This document shows, in pieces, positions 16,863 to 25,680 of a DNA stretch of 64,000 bases. A model generated the notes under the pieces. It did not search any database. It was not told the origin of the DNA and was given only the letters and a program-made list of their open reading frames with translations. The first letter of the stretch is position 1. Each line of letters opens with the position of its first letter. The DNA lies in the NCBI GenBank assembly GCA_934432725.1, contig CAKRZE010000006.1, positions 1 to 64,000 of the forward strand, written 5' to 3'. Made by a program: the position numbers and the translations under genes. Source of the DNA: an uncultured Eubacteriales bacterium. Lineage in GTDB: Bacteria; Bacillota; Clostridia; Oscillospirales; CAG-272.

Positions 16863-17339
16863 ATGGTTTACACGGTGGGGGAAATGGCAGCGCTGCTGGG
16901 AGTCACGGCATCCACCCTGCGCTACTACGATAAGGAGGGACTGCTGCCCTTTGTGGAGCGTTCCTCCGGCGGCATCCGCATGTTTCGGGAATCGGATATT
17001 GAATGGCTGCAGGTAATCGGCTGCATGAAAAAAGCCGGAATGTCCATCAAGGACATCCGGCAGTATATCGAAATGGCGCTGCAGGGCGATGACACCATTG
17101 AGCTGCGCCTTTCCATGTTCCGGCACCGGCAGGAGGCTTTGAAACGGCAGATGGAGGAATTGCGGCACACCATGAAAATGGTGGATTACAAATGCTGGTA
17201 TTACGAAACCGCAAAGAAAGCAGGTACTGTCAGAATCCCGCAGGAAATGAACCTCTCCGAAGTGCCGGAGCGGTTTCAAAAAATCCGGCAGGAGCTTCGA
17301 ACCACACCGAGACACAGATCGGAATCGGAAAAAGAATAA
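16863..17339 (+). CDS. MerR-family regulator, AdhR-like
   Basis: A 158-residue regulator. The MerR HTH is at about residues 1-70 (VYTVGEMAALLGVTASTLRYYDKEGLLP), followed by a dimerisation coiled coil (about 80-118) and a short C-terminus with YKCWYYETA. The cysteine near 119 might sense aldehydes or oxidants, as in AdhR-like members. GGAGGAG lies upstream. It is divergent from the reductase operon and should bind the palindrome at 16806-16825, which also sits about 20-40 bases into its own transcript. Confidence 0.9.
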   Translation: MVYTVGEMAALLGVTASTLRYYDKEGLLPFVERSSGGIRMFRESDIEWLQVIGCMKKAGMSIKDIRQYIEMALQGDDTIELRLSMFRHRQEALKRQMEELRHTMKMVDYKCWYYETAKKAGTVRIPQEMNLSEVPERFQKIRQELRTTPRHRSESEKE

Positions 17340-17758
17340 CGCTTCTTCTGCCGATGCACCGTTTTTCCAAGTCAAAAATGACAGTGGGAAGGCGGTGCAG
17401 CTTTCTTTTCCGTATTCGGCTGTATGCAGCCGCCTGACCGGCATGGACCGGTTTTATGTTATGCCCGCCGACCCAAGTCAAAAATACGGAGCGTTACTGT
17501 CCCGTTCTTTTCAGCCGCCCGGCAAATAAAGGACGTGAAGCTCCCGCGGATGCTGCTGTGCGCCATGCGCGGCATAGCGTGCATGATCATTTCAAAATAA
17601 GCGTTCATCGCGGATGCCCGGCGCCAAAAATCAAGCTTTCTCGGTATGCAGAAGCCTCTCCCATGCAGCTTGTTCCCTGTTCTGCAGTCCGTCCCTCACA
17701 GCGGTGCCGTATCCGGACTTTTCCGAATAAACCGGCAAAACACCGCCGAGTCCCATTG
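17340..17758. other. Gene-free spacer
   Basis: About 420 bp between convergent genes. AAGTCAAAAAT occurs twice (near 17,369 and 17,475). I see no gene, promoter or strong terminator. Confidence 0.5.
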
Positions 17759-18250
17759 TCAAATTGCCGTGCAGAGCCATGCTGCCACGGCACAGGCGGG
17801 AATATAGACCAGAAAATGCAGAACGTGCGCTTTCCTGTTATACCCGAACATATGCGGTCCAACCACGCCCTTCAGCTCCGGATAGAAATGCGGAAAGAAG
17901 CCCGAATGGCAAAGCAGCACCCAGTCAAAGAAAACAATGTCATAGAGCTCCATGCAGTAGAGTACGGTAAGAAACCTCGCAAAAAACCGCACAAAGCCAA
18001 ACCCGTTTCTGACGCCGTCCCATATGCTGAGAACCGCAGCGCCGATAAACAGCAGAACCGCAGCGGTCTCTATCGCCCAGCCAGGCGCATGCGCGCCGCG
18101 AAACCGTTCTTTTCTGTCAGGAATCGCCTCCAGATTTTCCTTTGGTGCGGAGGCAAAGAACCGCTTGTCCTGAATAAAACCGACCGCACCGTACAGAACA
18201 AGAAAATATGCCAGAAAAACCATGATCGTTGCAAGGACCGTTATTTTCAT
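17759..18250 (-). CDS. Membrane protein of unknown function, four spans
   Basis: A 163-residue protein with about four membrane spans (VLATIMVFLAYFLVLYGAVGF, AIETAAVLLFIGAAVLSIW, FARFLTVLYCMELYDIVFF, and the C-terminal LHFLVYIPACAVAAWL). The ATG at 18250 follows GGGTGGAG by a few bases; upstream in-frame sequence is not protein-like. It lies 103 bp after the ketopantoate reductase-like gene and may share its transcript. Family not recognised. Confidence 0.65.
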   Translation of the reverse strand: MKITVLATIMVFLAYFLVLYGAVGFIQDKRFFASAPKENLEAIPDRKERFRGAHAPGWAIETAAVLLFIGAAVLSIWDGVRNGFGFVRFFARFLTVLYCMELYDIVFFDWVLLCHSGFFPHFYPELKGVVGPHMFGYNRKAHVLHFLVYIPACAVAAWLCTAI

Positions 18251-18353
18251 TTTCCACTCCACCCGCGGCGGCGTTCCTGCCGTACAGCGGTCAGCTGTGT
18301 CTGAAGGGATCCTGCAGGCAGCGTCCGCATCCTGCACGGCATCACCGCATACT

Positions 18354-19280
18354 TCATCCCAAATACCTCCCGGCTTCCTTCTCCAGCTCCCGCCATACGG
18401 GATACTCCGCGCCGATATCGTCAAAGAATGTCCTCAGATCCCGATTCAGCGCGCTCATTTCCTCCACCGCATTCATGGCGTGGTCGGAGGCGCAGAGCTT
18501 GCCGAGGGAGGTGGCACACATAAGCCTGAAAAAACGCAGACAGGATTTCCGGTACGCAGCGCTCTCAAACTCCGCATCCGCTTTCGGCAGAATGTCGTGT
18601 CCCGCGCTTCTTATGGCACGGTAGCCCTCGATATTGGCATCGATCAGCCGGTTCAGATATTCGGTGTTTCCCCGGAGCTTTTTCAAATCGCCGTCAGTCC
18701 TGTAGCAGGCAAACGCCGCCGGGAGCACAAACGCCGCATGGCAGAGCAGGTAATCCCCCATATTCGGTTCATAGACCACCTTATATTTTGTACCGCCGAA
18801 AATCTGACCGATCAGCTCCCGGTTTGAGGGTGCGCTCCGAAGCTGACCGATCGTAATCTTTTTGAGGTCAACGGAAACCACCCGGTCAGGCTCCCGATGT
18901 CCCGCCGAAAGCGCAAAGGCAAACAGGATATTTTTCTCAGGCAGGGAATCGGCGATGGCTCTTGCACGCACATTGTTGCCCACAAAGACAATATTCTTCG
19001 TCGGGTTCTTCCGCAGCGCATCCATGATCGCGTCAAGCTGTGTATAGCGCATCACGACAAAGATCACATCGTAAGCATCCTCCGGTATAAGCTCGGTCAA
19101 AACCGGAATCCGGCTGACCGATACACAGGGAGAGAATTTATCTTTGATCCGCAGCCCGTTCCTCCGTATTTTCTCTGCCCGGCTGCCCCGTGCAAGCAAG
19201 GTGACATCCTTTCCGGCACGAAACAGATTTCTTGCAAGATTACAGCCGAGCACTCCTGCTCCGTATATTAAAATTCTCAT
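18354..19280 (-). CDS. Ketopantoate reductase family (ApbA/PanE-like) protein
   Basis: A 308-residue protein. The Rossmann motif GAGVLG is at residues 7-12, followed by LLARGSRAEKIRRNGL as in PanE. VGNN near 120 matches the conserved loop. The C-terminal half is helical as in the family. True PanE makes pantoate for CoA synthesis, but the family is broad and no panB, panC or panD is nearby, so another substrate is quite possible. Confidence 0.75.
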   Translation of the reverse strand: MRILIYGAGVLGCNLARNLFRAGKDVTLLARGSRAEKIRRNGLRIKDKFSPCVSVSRIPVLTELIPEDAYDVIFVVMRYTQLDAIMDALRKNPTKNIVFVGNNVRARAIADSLPEKNILFAFALSAGHREPDRVVSVDLKKITIGQLRSAPSNRELIGQIFGGTKYKVVYEPNMGDYLLCHAAFVLPAAFACYRTDGDLKKLRGNTEYLNRLIDANIEGYRAIRSAGHDILPKADAEFESAAYRKSCLRFFRLMCATSLGKLCASDHAMNAVEEMSALNRDLRTFFDDIGAEYPVWRELEKEAGRYLG

Positions 19281-19462
19281 TGCACTACCCCCATTCGCTC
19301 ACTGTTTTTGATCGTTCCCCGCAGCACAGCCTGCCCCGGCACCGCCCCCCGACTGCGATTGATCCGGTTCGGCTGCCCGAAGGAGGGCGAGAAAATCTCC
19401 CCGGATCGGCAAAGGCAGCCGCAGGATGCCCGCAGCCGGCGCACGCGTTCCCTGACCCGCTT

Positions 19463-20305
19463 TCATTTCCCGACTCCGAATCCGAGCTTTACGATCTGCA
19501 TCTTCATCCTGCTGTCCCCGACCTTGGCGAGGAAGCGGAAAAAGCCGCCAACGGACGGATCCTTCAGGTCATTATAGCCCAGCATATACCCCCGGCTTGA
19601 AACCGTCAGCCGACTATCCCACGGAGTAAGCTCGCTTTTCGCATCCGAAACGGCAAAGTATGCACCCACATCCTTGATTTTCGCACTCTTCAGCCATGTT
19701 TTTGCAATCATCTTCACCGCCGTCTGATTGGCGGCGTCAAATACCAGCACCCCGCCGGGAAAAGCGCCTGCCATACTCTGCACCAGCTTCCTGACCTGCT
19801 CCTTCAGAAAGTAATAAAACACGCCGGAAGCAAAGAACACCGCGCCGTTTGAAGCGTCAATCTGACCGAACCATGCCGTATCGTTCAGATCACAGGGAAT
19901 ATTGGTTTCCCGCTCCCCGGCAGGCAGCAGCTTATTCCGCACCGCGATTACATCCGGAAGGTCCAGATTATACAGCAGACAGGTGCCGTTGTCGCAGGCT
20001 CTGCCCGTACTGTCCAATCCGCAGCCGAGATTGACGACCGCCGCCCTCGGATGCGTTTTCAGATAGTCCCGCACCTCCCACGCAAGGTCGTTCTGCCGCA
20101 TCGCAACCTCCAAAGCGCCAAAGCGCTGCATCAGTCCGCGGGACTTCTTTTCCGCCTCCGAAAAATCATAGTCGATCTCACCGATCAGCCGGATCGCCGT
20201 TTCGTCCCGATAGAGACGCGGATATAGCTCCGAACACACCTTCCGGGCATACAGCGGGATAATCAGCGTTTCCTGCACCGTATTTTTCTCAATCCTGTAT
20301 TTCAT
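19463..20305 (-). CDS. LCMT/PPM1-type SAM methyltransferase
   Basis: A 280-residue protein similar to the bacterial leucine-carboxyl-methyltransferase-like group. It shows an N-terminal IPLYARKVCSELYPRLYRD segment, SAM motif NLGCGLDS at about 92-99, LDLPDVI at about 114 and FASGVFYYF near 160. These enzymes O-methylate carboxyl groups of small molecules or peptides. Its start overlaps the hydrolase stop as ATGA, so the two are co-translated. Substrate unknown. Confidence 0.85.
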   Translation of the reverse strand: MKYRIEKNTVQETLIIPLYARKVCSELYPRLYRDETAIRLIGEIDYDFSEAEKKSRGLMQRFGALEVAMRQNDLAWEVRDYLKTHPRAAVVNLGCGLDSTGRACDNGTCLLYNLDLPDVIAVRNKLLPAGERETNIPCDLNDTAWFGQIDASNGAVFFASGVFYYFLKEQVRKLVQSMAGAFPGGVLVFDAANQTAVKMIAKTWLKSAKIKDVGAYFAVSDAKSELTPWDSRLTVSSRGYMLGYNDLKDPSVGGFFRFLAKVGDSRMKMQIVKLGFGVGK

Positions 20306-21075
20306 AGATACTCCTCCTCACTTTCCGGCATACGGTCCCGTTCCGCAACGCAGTGCAGCATACCCGCAAACCTCCCGGGGGTTTGAATCTGATACTGCAT
20401 GTGATTGCAGCCTTCAAACACGGGAAAATTTCCGTAAGGGTAGGCTTTCTGCACCGCGTCCCGGTATTTGTAATGCTCCTCAGCGCTGCCAAATTCAAAA
20501 TATGTATGCTTTTGCAGCTCCTCCGGCAGGGACGGAAAGGGCTTATCCTCCAGGCTGTCTGCCATCTGGCGGTGCAGATTGCCATAGCGGAGCGCTTTCC
20601 CTGCCGCAATAAAATATGACCTGACGGCGCCGTCATCGCACCGGAGAACCTTCCTGACTGTGCCTCCTTTGGACCAATAAAAGCTCTTTATGGCGATGTA
20701 TAAAAGGGGCGTCATCATACGGCGCGCTGCCTTGCCGATCCGCGCAAACTGCCCGCCATCGAAAAAAACGTGTCCCACCGGCAGCCTTGTCTGCGTCAAA
20801 AACGCCATGGCGAGATCTGCGCCGATCGACGATGCCACCACCAATGCCAGACGTTCCACGCCCTGCGCCTGAAGAAATGCTTCTACCTGCCGCACCTCAT
20901 CCGCCTTCCCGATGTACTTCTGTCCGGCACAGTAGACCGTTGCGGTTGGCAAAATACAGAAATACCGGTCCTTCAGGTGCACTGCCACCGGCTCGCTGCT
21001 GGCGCCCGTGACGCCCATGGCGTGGAAAAACAGCACCGCCGGAGCTTTCCTGTCACCCAATGTTTCAAACAGCAT
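20302..21075 (-). CDS. Alpha/beta-hydrolase
   Basis: A 257-residue protein with the alpha/beta-hydrolase layout: VLFFHAMG oxyanion region at about 14-21, nucleophile elbow ASSIG (serine about 83, first glycine replaced by alanine), and GCNHMQ with the putative catalytic histidine near the end. ATG 21075 has GGGAGGG upstream, preferred over a start eight codons earlier. It precedes the LCMT-type methyltransferase and follows a TetR regulator on the same strand. Confidence 0.82.
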   Translation of the reverse strand: MLFETLGDRKAPAVLFFHAMGVTGASSEPVAVHLKDRYFCILPTATVYCAGQKYIGKADEVRQVEAFLQAQGVERLALVVASSIGADLAMAFLTQTRLPVGHVFFDGGQFARIGKAARRMMTPLLYIAIKSFYWSKGGTVRKVLRCDDGAVRSYFIAAGKALRYGNLHRQMADSLEDKPFPSLPEELQKHTYFEFGSAEEHYKYRDAVQKAYPYGNFPVFEGCNHMQYQIQTPGRFAGMLHCVAERDRMPESEEEYL

Positions 21076-21255
21076 AACAACCCTCCCTGCCGAAGCCACG
21101 GCACCGTCAAGCCTGAAAGTTCCGCCGTCAGAGCATTATCCCGATCAGACTCCTTCAGCATTTGCCCTTTGCGGCAATGCACGGAATACTTCCCCGCGGT
21201 TAGAGGCAGCTAACTGCCATGCCTTCGAAAAGCCGCCTTCCGGCAGCTCCCCGCT

Positions 21256-21840
21256 TTATTCGAACAGTTCCCTGCAGGCACCGCAAATCAGCGTTTCCAG
21301 CACCTGTGGGTACAGCTGTCCGATCTGCGTCTTGTGAGAAACCGTCAGAATCAATCCGCGCACCGTTGCGGCAGCCAATTGGACTCCGCCCCTTGGCACA
21401 AGCGCATATTTTTCCAAAAGCTCCCGAATATGCGCTTCGTCATCGTGGTAATGCTCATTTTTGACGCTCTCCGGCAGCCGCTGCAGAAGCAGCTTTGCAT
21501 CGCTTTCAATGAAGATCATGTCACCGGTATCGGAAAGACGCCTGCAAACTGCAAGAATCGCCCTTGCCGCACGCTCCGGCGCCGGCAGGTCCCCATCCTG
21601 ACTCAAAGCCCGGTCAGCCACGCCGTAAAGCTCGGAATGAATGTCTTCCAGAACCGCAAAAAACAACATTTCTTTGGATTCGAAAAATTTATAGAACGAG
21701 CCTTTTGCAATGCCGACAGACCTTGTCAGCTGATCCACGGAGGTTTTCTTCATCCCGAGTGTGACTGCACAGTGTCTTGTTTCCTTCAGCAAAGCCTTGC
21801 GCAGCTGTTCGGTTTCATAATCGGTAAAAGCCAAGGCCAT
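21256..21840 (-). CDS. TetR-family regulator
   Basis: A 194-residue regulator. The TetR HTH is at about 15-60 (TSVDQLTRSVGIAKGSFYKFFESKEMLF); the rest is a ligand-binding helical domain. The start at 21840 has GAGAGGAGG upstream. It has its own promoter with a 9-bp inverted repeat over the -35 region (21893-21921), so autorepression is likely. The hydrolase/methyltransferase pair 180 bp downstream is the likely target. Confidence 0.9.
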   Translation of the reverse strand: MALAFTDYETEQLRKALLKETRHCAVTLGMKKTSVDQLTRSVGIAKGSFYKFFESKEMLFFAVLEDIHSELYGVADRALSQDGDLPAPERAARAILAVCRRLSDTGDMIFIESDAKLLLQRLPESVKNEHYHDDEAHIRELLEKYALVPRGGVQLAAATVRGLILTVSHKTQIGQLYPQVLETLICGACRELFE

Positions 21841-21880
21841 GCCTCCTCTCAAATATGACCGCAACGGTTCTTTCAGTCAT

Positions 21881-21921
21881 ATTATAGTATGCTTCTTCCG
21901 CTTTTGCAAGAGGCGGAAGAA
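21881..21921 (-). promoter_or_regulatory. Promoter and inverted-repeat operator of TetR gene
   Basis: On the minus strand: -35 TTGCAA (21904-21909), 17-bp spacer, -10 TATAAT (21881-21886). TTCTTCCGC (21893-21901) and GCGGAAGAA (21913-21921) form a perfect inverted repeat spaced by 11 bases and overlapping the -35 box. Confidence 0.8.
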
Positions 21922-22009
21922 AAAATATTCTCATTTTCATAAAAAAATCCGACTGCCCGTCAAAACGCCGGCCCCCCCACGGGCTGTTTCTGCCCGGCGC
22001 AGCAGTCAG

Positions 22010-22047
22010 AAAAAACACCGGTCAAACCCAAACAGAGGTCTGACCGG
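22010..22047 (-). terminator. Hairpin with U-tract
   Basis: On the minus strand, CCGGTCA (22041-22047) pairs with TGACCGG (22018-22024), followed by TGTTTTTT. No gene ends directly before it; it may be a second terminator behind the one at 22,283-22,319, insulating the TetR promoter. Confidence 0.6.
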
Positions 22048-22282
22048 ATGCCTTCATTTTTTGTACCGGAACGACAGAAAAGCGATTTGACGTTCCGATC
22101 CCCCTGCATTGTCGAAAGGGAAGCAGTCCCTCCCGAATCCTGCGCCGGGGTGCGGTCCGAACGAAATCTGTGCAGAAAACGGTATTCACCCCCGAAGATG
22201 CTCCAAATGCAAAGCCCGGAGCTGCCGGTCCTTCTCCCGCACAAAAACGCGCAGAAATGCGGCAGACGGCGGAAACAAACAC

Positions 22283-22319
22283 AAAAAAGTGCACCCTCCC
22301 GGTTTCCGGGGAGGGTGCA
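22283..22319 (-). terminator. Intrinsic terminator of MerR-GyrI gene
   Basis: On the minus strand, TGCACCCTCCC pairs with GGGAGGGTGCA around a short CG-rich loop and is followed by CTTTTTT. It lies 31 bases after the stop of the regulator at 22351. Confidence 0.88.
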
Positions 22320-22350
22320 GACGCTATAGCCTTAACGGGCAGACATGGGA

Positions 22351-23166
22351 TCATTTCTTTTTCACCGGATAGCAGACCTCCGTGACGAATTCGTCCGGAT
22401 TTCTTGTCTCATGCGGGCTGACATGATAAATATTGAACATCGGACCGGCGCTCCCGTATCCGTTGGCATCCATCCATGCAACCACCGCAGCATAGACCTC
22501 CGTGATCAGATGATATCCGCCCTTGAAGGTGCAGCTTGCCACCGTAACCTCCGGCAGCGTCATGAATTTCACATGCTCGGTATCGGGATATGTCCCCTTC
22601 ACGGTTTTCCAAGCCATGACCTCCACGTCTTTTTCTTTGTATTCTCCGTCAAGGAAGGTAACGGCACAAAGGCACGGATCTGCCTCGGCAAGCTTCATGT
22701 GAGCGGTTTCGGACACCAGTGTGCTCCACACCGTGCCCTCGTCCTCATAGCGCGGAATGATCGTATGCACGGTTGCGGCATAGCGCGCCGGAATTGTTTT
22801 GATTGTCACATTGTAATTCATGCTTTCTTCCTTTCTCAGCCTCTTTCGGGCTGCATCCAGAAGCGTCAGTTTGTTCGCCGTATCCGCAGATATCCGTTCA
22901 AGCTCCTTTTGCCTGTCCGAAAAGAATTCCTCCAACTTTTCTTTGTCGTCATAGATTTCAAGAATCCTGACGATATCCGCAAGCGAAAAGCCCATATCCT
23001 TGAGTGCCGTAATGCGGCAGACTGTCGGCAGCTGATCCTCCCGGTAATACCGGTAATCGGTAAAACAATCGATTTTTGCGGGCTTCAGAAGTCCTATCTC
23101 ATCATAGTGACGCAGCATTCTGACGCTGACTCTGGACAGCTTTGAAAATTCTCCTATTTTCAGCAT
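22351..23166 (-). CDS. MerR-family regulator with GyrI-like effector domain
   Basis: A 271-residue protein. The MerR HTH is at about 1-70 (KIGEFSKLSRVSVRMLRHYDEIGLLKP), a coiled coil at about 75-112, and a GyrI/AraC-E-bind effector domain at about 118-271 (YNVTIKTIPARYAATVHT; GGYHLITEVYAAVVAWM). This is the BmrR/multidrug-sensing layout, binding hydrophobic drugs. It has GGAGG upstream and a 19-bp-spacer promoter of its own. No transporter is adjacent, so it may only autoregulate or act elsewhere. Confidence 0.9.
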   Translation of the reverse strand: MLKIGEFSKLSRVSVRMLRHYDEIGLLKPAKIDCFTDYRYYREDQLPTVCRITALKDMGFSLADIVRILEIYDDKEKLEEFFSDRQKELERISADTANKLTLLDAARKRLRKEESMNYNVTIKTIPARYAATVHTIIPRYEDEGTVWSTLVSETAHMKLAEADPCLCAVTFLDGEYKEKDVEVMAWKTVKGTYPDTEHVKFMTLPEVTVASCTFKGGYHLITEVYAAVVAWMDANGYGSAGPMFNIYHVSPHETRNPDEFVTEVCYPVKKK

Positions 23167-23204
23167 GGCGGTACCTCCTGACTGCTGTTTTTGAGCTCAC
23201 GCTC

Positions 23205-23235
23205 ATTATAATGCCTGCCACTGTGTGAGAGTCAA
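23205..23235 (-). promoter_or_regulatory. MerR-type promoter (19-bp spacer) of the MerR-GyrI gene
   Basis: On the minus strand: -35 TTGACT (23230-23235), 19-bp spacer, -10 TATAAT (23205-23210). The spacer begins CTCACACAG, like BmrR-type operators, though the second half-site is imperfect. Suggests positive autoregulation. Confidence 0.82.
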
Positions 23236-23706
23236 GACCCTTTTTGCGTTTTTCGGCGCTTATTTTTCGCGCTCCCGCAGTTCAGGCTTCATTCCGTACA
23301 CAACACATGAACAAAACCCCAGCCGGCGCCCGGCAGCATACCGCCCGCAGCACCGCCCGCCAATGAACGCCGCAAATCAAACGCCCGATCACCGGAAAAG
23401 CGGCAAAAAGCAGCGCAGGGACACCCGAGCGCAAAGCCGCACAGCAGCTTTCCCCCCCGGTTCCGCTTTTCGCGGCGGTGTCCCCCGCCGTACCGTCCGA
23501 TTGTCAAAGCCGCCGCGCCGCGGGAAGAAAGCGCGCCCCTGACCCAGCCCGCCGCTGTCCCGGACAGGCATTATCCGTATACTGCATTTCCGCAGTCCCT
23601 GCGGCGGAGCCTTACAGGCTGGGGACCAAGCACCCTGAAAAGCACCGCCGTCAGAGCCGAAGCATCGGTCCGAAGCGCATACATCCCGGCAGAGCGATCA
23701 GCCGTT
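23236..23706. other. Gene-free GC-rich spacer
   Basis: About 470 bp of very GC-rich sequence with chance frames on both strands. No gene, RNA or clear terminator recognised. Confidence 0.5.
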
Positions 23707-24336
23707 TTATTCCGCATGCTCCAATGCCGCAATATCCCCCGCCTGAATGGCAGGAATGCAGCGCTTGATCTTTTCATAGTCCCAATCCCACCAGCAAAGC
23801 GCCTCCAGCTTTTCAACAACCGCATCGTCAAAGCGGCATCGGATCGGCTTTGCAGGCACACCGCCGACAACGGTATAGGGCGGCACATCCTTCGTCACCA
23901 CGGCACGTGTTCCGATGATTGCGCCGTCCCCTATGGTCACGCCCGGCATGATCACCGCCTCATAGCCGATCCACACATCATTTCCGATGACAATATCGCC
24001 CTTGTTGTCCCACGCATCGCAAATATTTTTCGCGTCAAGCCCCCACTCATCAAAGAAAATGGGAAACGTGTAGGTTGCCAGCGATTTCATCGAATGGTTT
24101 CCGCTTGTAAACAGAAATTTTGCGCCGCAGGCAATCGAGCAGAACCTTCCGATGATCAGCCTGTCGCCGTTGATGGGATAGTGGTACAGCACGTTATTCT
24201 TTTCAAAATCACACGGGTCGTGTACAAAGTCGTTGTAGATCGTATAGTCGCCGACCTCAATATTCTGACCCGTGATCACGTCCTTTAAGTAAACAGTCTG
24301 CCGATCGTGCGGACGGGGGTAAATTTTTCTCCTCAT
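23707..24336 (-). CDS. Vat/CatB-type xenobiotic O-acetyltransferase
   Basis: A 209-residue hexapeptide-repeat acetyltransferase. The left-handed beta-helix region spans about 60-175 ([43 protein letters not shown]). The catalytic histidine of the family is in TSGNHSM (about 81). The Vat-type loop ([11 protein letters not shown]) and the C-terminal WWDWDYEKI match chloramphenicol/streptogramin acetyltransferases. Resistance activity is only inferred. AAGGAG precedes the start, and the stop of a decayed TetR frame overlaps it as ATGA. Confidence 0.88.
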   Translation of the reverse strand: MRRKIYPRPHDRQTVYLKDVITGQNIEVGDYTIYNDFVHDPCDFEKNNVLYHYPINGDRLIIGRFCSIACGAKFLFTSGNHSMKSLATYTFPIFFDEWGLDAKNICDAWDNKGDIVIGNDVWIGYEAVIMPGVTIGDGAIIGTRAVVTKDVPPYTVVGGVPAKPIRCRFDDAVVEKLEALCWWDWDYEKIKRCIPAIQAGDIAALEHAE

Positions 24337-24521
24337 GCTTGCTCTCCTTTTTGTGCGTACTCAAAATTTGCCTGTTTGCGCGGGCGGCGCGCATAGGACG
24401 GCGGCATTCCGGCTCCGATGGCATAAGCGATCTCCCAAACGCCGACAGAACCGCAGTCCTGCGCCGCAGACTGCGCAGGCGCCGCATCAGGAACCTTCTT
24501 CTCTGCGTCCGTCTGCCGCAT
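24333..24521 (-). pseudogene. Decayed TetR HTH domain upstream of the acetyltransferase
   Basis: A 62-codon frame aligns without gaps to a TetR HTH: KKVPDAAPAQSAAQDCGSVG, then VWEIAYAIGAG and the SYxxxxxKQANF positions. Several structural residues have changed (L to P at two positions, LY to SY, HF to RR). The ligand domain is missing; the frame ends in TGA overlapping the acetyltransferase ATG. It reads as a TetR regulator that lost function, or a residual HTH-only protein. Confidence 0.6.
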
Positions 24522-24590
24522 CGCACTTCAAGCTGGCTAATGGTCGTTAGCTATATTATATACTCTTTTCAAAAAATGTCAAGTGCCCTT
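24522..24590 (-). promoter_or_regulatory. Promoter and operator upstream of TetR relic/acetyltransferase
   Basis: On the minus strand: TTGACA, 16-bp spacer, TATAAT (about 24,553-24,581), followed directly by the dyad GCTAA-N6-TTAGC, a TetR-like operator. This promoter survives although the regulator frame behind it is decayed. Confidence 0.65.
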
Positions 24591-25272
24591 CAAGCCTATT
24601 TCCTGCATCTGAGAAAGAGTTTGCAAACCGCGCGGACGTCTCGGCTGTTTTTGCCAGAGAACACCTCTGCGGACGCCATTCTTCTCTGCCTGGATAAGAG
24701 CTTGCCTGTCATCGGTAACGAAAAGAATTCCTTTGGAATCGATCTCATCCGAAGATTCCGGCTGATTCAGAATAACCTCCGGCATTTCCTTCCGTTTCTC
24801 ATGACCGCCCATCAGCCCGAACAAAGTACCGTACGAAAACGTTCTGCCCATCCCCGCCCCGTTTCAATGCGGATTTTCTCCCGCTCTCCCGGATGCGGCT
24901 TTGCAATACCGTCTTCCTGCTTTCGTAATTTTCCCCTCCGCATGCCCGTCAACCGGACAAAAGGCGATTCCCGAAGAAGCGCGTTCCATGCCGGGCAGGC
25001 ATTTCAGACACCTTCGGTCAGAAATGAGCGGCGAATGCCCCATAGGGGCGGAGCGGACGCAGCGCGAAAGCCTTCCCTGCACGTGACTCCGGTTTCCTTC
25101 CGGCATGATGAAAAAAGCGCCGCTTTTCCGCTTTTCAAAAAGCGCTCTGCCGCAGGAAGTCACGAAAAAGTCCGTTTGCGCCGACCGTAGAATACCGCCC
25201 GGCATTTTCCCGCGCTCCTCCGGAATTTCACATTCGCTTACGGGGTGCCGCATGTTCCTATATACATGAAAT
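24591..25272. other. Gene-free region with a doubtful gene relic
   Basis: About 680 bp. A minus frame at 24579-24851 contains a HAD-like stretch (GILFVTDDRQALIQAEKNG) but no recognisable start context or further motifs, so it may be a gene relic. The remainder shows no gene or RNA that I recognise. Confidence 0.4.
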
Positions 25273-25407
25273 GCGAATCCGAAGCGGACGGCTGTGACGC
25301 CGGCGCCGGAGCTTCGGTGCGCTTCACCGTGGCTGCCGCAGCAGCGGCTGACCGGAATCAGACAACCGAACGCCCAGCGCCGCTGCCGGCGGCTGACTAT
25401 ACCGATC
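25273..25407 (+). repeat. Dispersed intergenic repeat A, copy 1
   Basis: About 135 bp closely similar to 33718-33853 in the same orientation. Shared blocks include GGCTGTGACGCCGG, CGCTTCACCGTGGCTG, GGCTGACCGGAATC and TACCGATC. It is GC-rich and can form several hairpins. Not coding by appearance. Confidence 0.75.
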
Positions 25408-25470
25408 GTGCCGAAATTTATGCAGGGAGCAAAAAAATCAAGCCCGCAGCCGATTTTGTATCATTTCTCC

Positions 25471-25499
25471 TTGCTTTTTCACGCAGGCTTCTGTATAAT
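25471..25499 (+). promoter_or_regulatory. Orphan promoter before a structured non-coding stretch
   Basis: TTGCTT (25471-25476), 17-bp spacer, TATAAT (25494-25499), reading rightward into a region without a gene for 490 bp. See the candidate RNA at 25506-25680. Confidence 0.6.
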
Positions 25500-25505
25500 A
25501 AAGAT

Positions 25506-25680
25506 GCAGACGGTCCCTTTGCAGGCGCTTTTCCGCGCCGCGGTGCGAAAGGAGCTTCCGAATCGTATGCCGGTGCCGTTTGCTCGCAGCAAACGCTGCA
25601 AAATGGGCGGTCGTCCAAGGGACGCTGCCCGGTCTGCGGGTTCGAATCCCGCGTACACCTCAGGAGTGTATTGAGTGGTT
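25506..25680 (+). ncRNA. Candidate structured RNA with a tRNA-like T-arm
   Basis: Downstream of the promoter at 25471-25499 lie successive hairpins: CGTTTGC/GCAAACG (about 25,576-25,595); GGGCGG-CGTCC paired with GGACG-CTGCCC (about 25,605-25,630); GCGGG-TTCGAAT-CCCGC, an exact tRNA T-arm (25636-25652); and TACAC/GTGTA. No 5' acceptor strand (GGTGTAC) is present, so it is not an intact tRNA. It could be a novel small RNA, a leader, or a tRNA relic. No clear terminator follows. Confidence 0.4.

Noticed and set aside
24339..25190. 283-codon plus-strand frame in the acetyltransferase upstream region
   Set aside because: No ribosome site, very high Arg/Ser content and overlap with a promoter and TetR relic on the other strand.
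25588..25660. tRNA gene suggested by GCGGGTTCGAATCCCGC
   Set aside because: The 3' acceptor strand would be GTACACC, but no matching 5' strand or D-arm lies 70-95 bases upstream; the preceding bases form a different long hairpin.
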